Source: Synergistaceae bacterium | GTDB lineage: Bacteria > Synergistota > Synergistia > Synergistales > Synergistaceae | DNA length: 6,423 bases | Assembly: GCA_030539135.1 (NCBI GenBank) | Contig: JAUNSQ010000091.1 | Coordinates: 1-6,423, forward strand | Direction of reading: 5' to 3' | Shown: positions 4,736-6,423 of the stretch, one piece after another | Position numbering within the stretch: position 1 is the stretch's first letter | Layout of the letters: each line of letters begins with the position of its first letter | The notes under the pieces: model-generated | The model's database searches: none | What the model saw: the letters and a program-made list of their open reading frames with translations, nothing else | Told to the model about the DNA's origin: nothing | Translations under genes and position numbers: made by a program

Positions 4736-6073
4736 ATGTTTATCGAAAACGAGACGACGGAATTCAAACGGGAGTATGCCGACAGCGTCAAGCACACAGT
4801 GGCGGCATTCGCCAATACGAACGGCGGCACGATATACATCGGCGTGGACGACGACGGAGGAGTGCGCGGCGTCAGTGACGCAGACGGCGCGGCGCTTAGA
4901 GTAACGAACGCCATCCGTGATTCCATCAGGCCCGACGTCACGTTGTTTTCAAATTGCCGCGTCGAAAAAATGGACGGCAAGGCGGTTGTCGTAGTGAACG
5001 TCCAGCGCGGCTCGGCGAGGCCATACTACATAGCGGGCAAGGGCATCCGTCCCGAGGGCGTATATGTGCGCCACGGCGCGTCCACAGTCCCCGCCACGGA
5101 AACGGCCATCCTAAAAATGATAAAAGAGACCAGCGGCGATCGTTATGAAGACGCCAGGGCCCTCAACCAGCGGCTCGCCTTCGATAATACAGCCGCGTAT
5201 TTCAAAGCGCACGGCGTCGAGTTTGGGGAGCCCCAAATGCGGACGCTCGGCTTTATCGGGGACGATGGGACATACACGAACCTCGCGCTCCTGCTATCCG
5301 AACAATGTGTCCACACTGTCAAGCTCGCGGAGTTTGACGGAGGCGTTAAAAGCGTGTTCAAAGACCGGAGGGAATTATCAGGCTCTCTGTTGAACCAGAT
5401 GGAGGACGCTTACGAATATATCGACCGCCGCAACCGCACTCGCGCCGAGTTCGGCGGCCTCAGCCGCGCGGAGACGCGCGACTACCCGCCAGAGGCGGTG
5501 CGCGAGGCTCTTCTGAACGCGATAGTCCACCGTGATTACTCCTATGCCGCGCCGACGCTTATCAGCGTCTTTGACGACAGAATTGAGTTCGTCACAGTCG
5601 GCGGACTTGTCAAAGGCATATCCCTTGGCGACGTCATGCTTGGCGTTTCCGTCCCGCGCAATCGTCGGCTCGCGGAAGTCTTCTATCGCCTGCGGCTCAT
5701 CGAGGCTTATGGGACAGGCATCCTTAAAATCAACGAATGTTACGCGGGCCGCGTCTCCAAGCCGAAGGTCGAAGTCTCCGACAATGCGTTCAAGGTCACG
5801 CTGCCAAATGTCAACTACAACGCCAAAGACGTCTGCGACGGACAGAGATACGACCTATCGTCGCGCCTCGCCTCGCCGATGAGCGGGCGGGAGGATATCG
5901 TCGCGGATCTCTTTGACGGTCGCGATTTCATAGTGCGCAAAGATGTTGAAACGGCCCTGGGAGTATCTCAGGCGACGGCTATCTTGATACTGCGGTCGAT
6001 GACGGAAAGCGGGGCCCTTGTCAAAGAGGGCGGGGGAAAATTTATGCGCTACCGCTTGAGGACGGAGAGATAA
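4736..6073 (+). CDS. AlbA_2 (Schlafen-like) / GHKL ATPase-like / winged-helix protein, COG2865 type
   Basis: The protein has 445 residues. Residues 1 to about 125 form an AlbA_2 domain with ENETTEFK (4-11), AAFANTNGGTIYIGVDDDG (23-41) and the closing GVYVRHGASTVPA (108-120). Residues about 250-335 match the HATPase_c_4 region of this family: PPEAVREALLNAIVHRDYS (251-269, N261, HRDY 265-268), DDRIEFVTVGGL (280-291) and RNRRLAEVFYRLRLIEAYGTGI (308-329). Residues about 383-443 look like a winged helix (VRKDVETALGVSQATAILIL, then GGGKFMRYRL). Such proteins are usually annotated as transcriptional regulators; the AlbA_2 fold is shared with Schlafen RNases, and E4, E9 and D38 sit where acidic catalytic residues might be expected (inference). 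GAGGGA at 4725-4730 serves the ATG. Its last codons and stop lie inside repeat copy 2, in a frame different from SUI1. DNA-binding autoregulator is the favoured role; a defence or RNase role is possible but unproven. Confidence 0.85.
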   Translation: MFIENETTEFKREYADSVKHTVAAFANTNGGTIYIGVDDDGGVRGVSDADGAALRVTNAIRDSIRPDVTLFSNCRVEKMDGKAVVVVNVQRGSARPYYIAGKGIRPEGVYVRHGASTVPATETAILKMIKETSGDRYEDARALNQRLAFDNTAAYFKAHGVEFGEPQMRTLGFIGDDGTYTNLALLLSEQCVHTVKLAEFDGGVKSVFKDRRELSGSLLNQMEDAYEYIDRRNRTRAEFGGLSRAETRDYPPEAVREALLNAIVHRDYSYAAPTLISVFDDRIEFVTVGGLVKGISLGDVMLGVSVPRNRRLAEVFYRLRLIEAYGTGILKINECYAGRVSKPKVEVSDNAFKVTLPNVNYNAKDVCDGQRYDLSSRLASPMSGREDIVADLFDGRDFIVRKDVETALGVSQATAILILRSMTESGALVKEGGGKFMRYRLRTER

Positions 6074-6129
6074 TACTCCAAGGCGACATAGGAGACCTAG
6101 CGCGGGAATGGTTCGAGAAGAGGGGTTAA
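6058..6129 (+). pseudogene. detached 3' end of a SUI1-like gene (direct repeat copy 2)
   Basis: Read in the SUI1 frame, this stretch gives LEDGEIILQGD followed by IGDLAREWFEKRG and TAA, with the first residue taken from just upstream. Twenty of 24 residues match the end of the intact protein. There is no start codon or SUI1 core before it, so it is a fragment. Weak similarity extends about 12 bases further upstream (gctaccgct against gctcccgcg) with a one-base gap, after which homology ends. Unlike copy 1, it is followed within about 33 bases by a terminator, as expected for the original end of the gene. Confidence 0.85.
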
Positions 6130-6161
6130 AATTCGCGCTGTTTTATCCACGCGGGATTATC

Positions 6162-6195
6162 AGATAACCTGCTTCGGATATCTTTTTGTGTTTTT
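6162..6195 (+). terminator. rho-independent terminator after the AlbA_2 / SUI1 remnant
   Basis: AGATAACC (6162-6169) pairs with GGATATCT (6176-6183) with one internal mismatch and a six-base loop. It is followed by a T-rich run to 6195. It would end plus-strand transcripts of the AlbA_2 gene and, before any insertion, of the SUI1-like gene. The T-run reaches the stop codon of the convergent minus-strand gene. Confidence 0.65.
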
Positions 6196-6423
6196 ATCTC
6201 TTGTCTATGCTGTGTACGTCGTGGCTGGTGTTCACGGCCTCCGCGAGCCAATGGAGGTTAGCCCCGCTCTCGATGAGGTACCATCCGTTCCCGTTCTTCT
6301 GCGGCTCGGCGGACGAGCCGTCCCACGCGGACTCCGCCGCGCCGGATGTTCGGTAGAAGTACGCGCCATAGACGATGAGGATGAATACGAGGCATAGGAC
6401 GAACCCTATGTTCTGTATCCTGC
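6194..6423 (-). CDS. C-terminal part of an unidentified single-pass membrane protein
   Basis: On the minus strand a frame enters from the window edge and runs 75 codons to the TAA at 6196-6194. It starts RIQ and continues with a hydrophobic segment NIGFVLCLVFILIVYGAYFY that reads as a membrane helix. After it comes a polar stretch of about 52 residues containing GNGWYLIESGANLHWLAEAVN. The helix followed by a short polar tail suggests a small membrane-anchored or exported protein. The WYLIE..A.LHWLAEAVN segment is reminiscent of the lead-in of some secreted repeat proteins, but it stops soon afterwards, so I do not assign a family. Codon style agrees with the neighbouring genes. A shorter plus-strand frame in the same place lacks such features and is ignored. 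The true start lies outside the window. Confidence 0.6.
   Translation of the reverse strand, partial: RIQNIGFVLCLVFILIVYGAYFYRTSGAAESAWDGSSAEPQKNGNGWYLIESGANLHWLAEAVNTSHDVHSIDKR

Larger units (their letters stand above)
4602..6129 (+). other. candidate inserted cassette bounded by duplicated gene ends
   Basis: The stretch contains repeat copy 1, a promoter/operator, the AlbA_2 gene and repeat copy 2. The unit length from repeat to repeat is 1456 bases. The layout resembles integration at the 3' end of a gene, where incoming DNA restores the gene end and the original end is displaced downstream. No integrase or transposase is present, so it would be a passive cassette, a remnant, or the product of recombination between diverged SUI1 gene ends. 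An alternative is tandem duplication of the SUI1 gene followed by replacement of most of the second copy. Confidence 0.45.

Noticed and set aside
6188..6397. A 69-residue plus-strand reading frame
   Set aside because: It starts within the terminator T-run, has no ribosome site, and overlaps a minus-strand frame with a convincing membrane helix.
1..6423. CRISPR arrays, tRNA or rRNA genes, insertion sequences with a transposase
   Set aside because: I looked for regularly spaced repeats, cloverleaf or rRNA-like sequence and transposase motifs, and saw none.

Overview
This window holds ordinary, densely packed bacterial genes with moderately high GC, plus one locus that looks like an insertion. 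The BMP-family binding protein and the SYLF protein both start with Sec signal peptides. Together with the HIT/YigZ pair and the SUI1/YciH-like gene, this would suit an anaerobic, peptide- or amino-acid-fermenting diderm such as a member of Synergistota. That placement is an impression from gene content and style, not something the sequence proves.

Left part (1-2211, all minus strand): a HIT-family nucleotide hydrolase/transferase gene overlaps a YigZ/IMPACT-family gene by 13 bases. After 68 bases comes a BMP-family ABC-transporter substrate-binding protein, whose C-terminus lies outside the window. A divergent intergenic region (2212-2328) carries promoter-like boxes in both directions. Middle part: a secreted SYLF (Ysc84-like) protein gene (2329-3027, plus) converges on a minus-strand two-gene operon, which encodes a GNAT acetyltransferase (3441-4202) and a small cysteine-rich BFD-like protein (3168-3428). 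The gap between the converging genes holds a GC-rich terminator hairpin and a second hairpin.

Right part (4203-6423): a SUI1/YciH-like gene (4269-4673) is followed by a gene for an AlbA_2 (Schlafen-like)/GHKL ATPase-like/winged-helix protein (4736-6073). The last 72 bases of the SUI1 gene, including its stop codon, occur again just after the AlbA_2 gene (6058-6129) with 64 of 72 bases identical and the reading frame kept. The second copy, not the first, is followed by a terminator. The simplest reading is that a cassette of about 1.46 kb went in at the 3' end of the SUI1 gene while leaving a complete gene end upstream. The cassette begins with a near-consensus promoter whose -35 box is formed by the SUI1 stop codon. 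A perfect 25-base palindrome overlaps the -10 box and the predicted start point, as expected for autorepression by the winged-helix protein. The window closes with the C-terminal part of a minus-strand gene for a single-pass membrane protein that I cannot identify.

The most interesting item is the repeat-flanked, apparently self-regulated AlbA_2 cassette. The rest looks like housekeeping or accessory sequence of known families.
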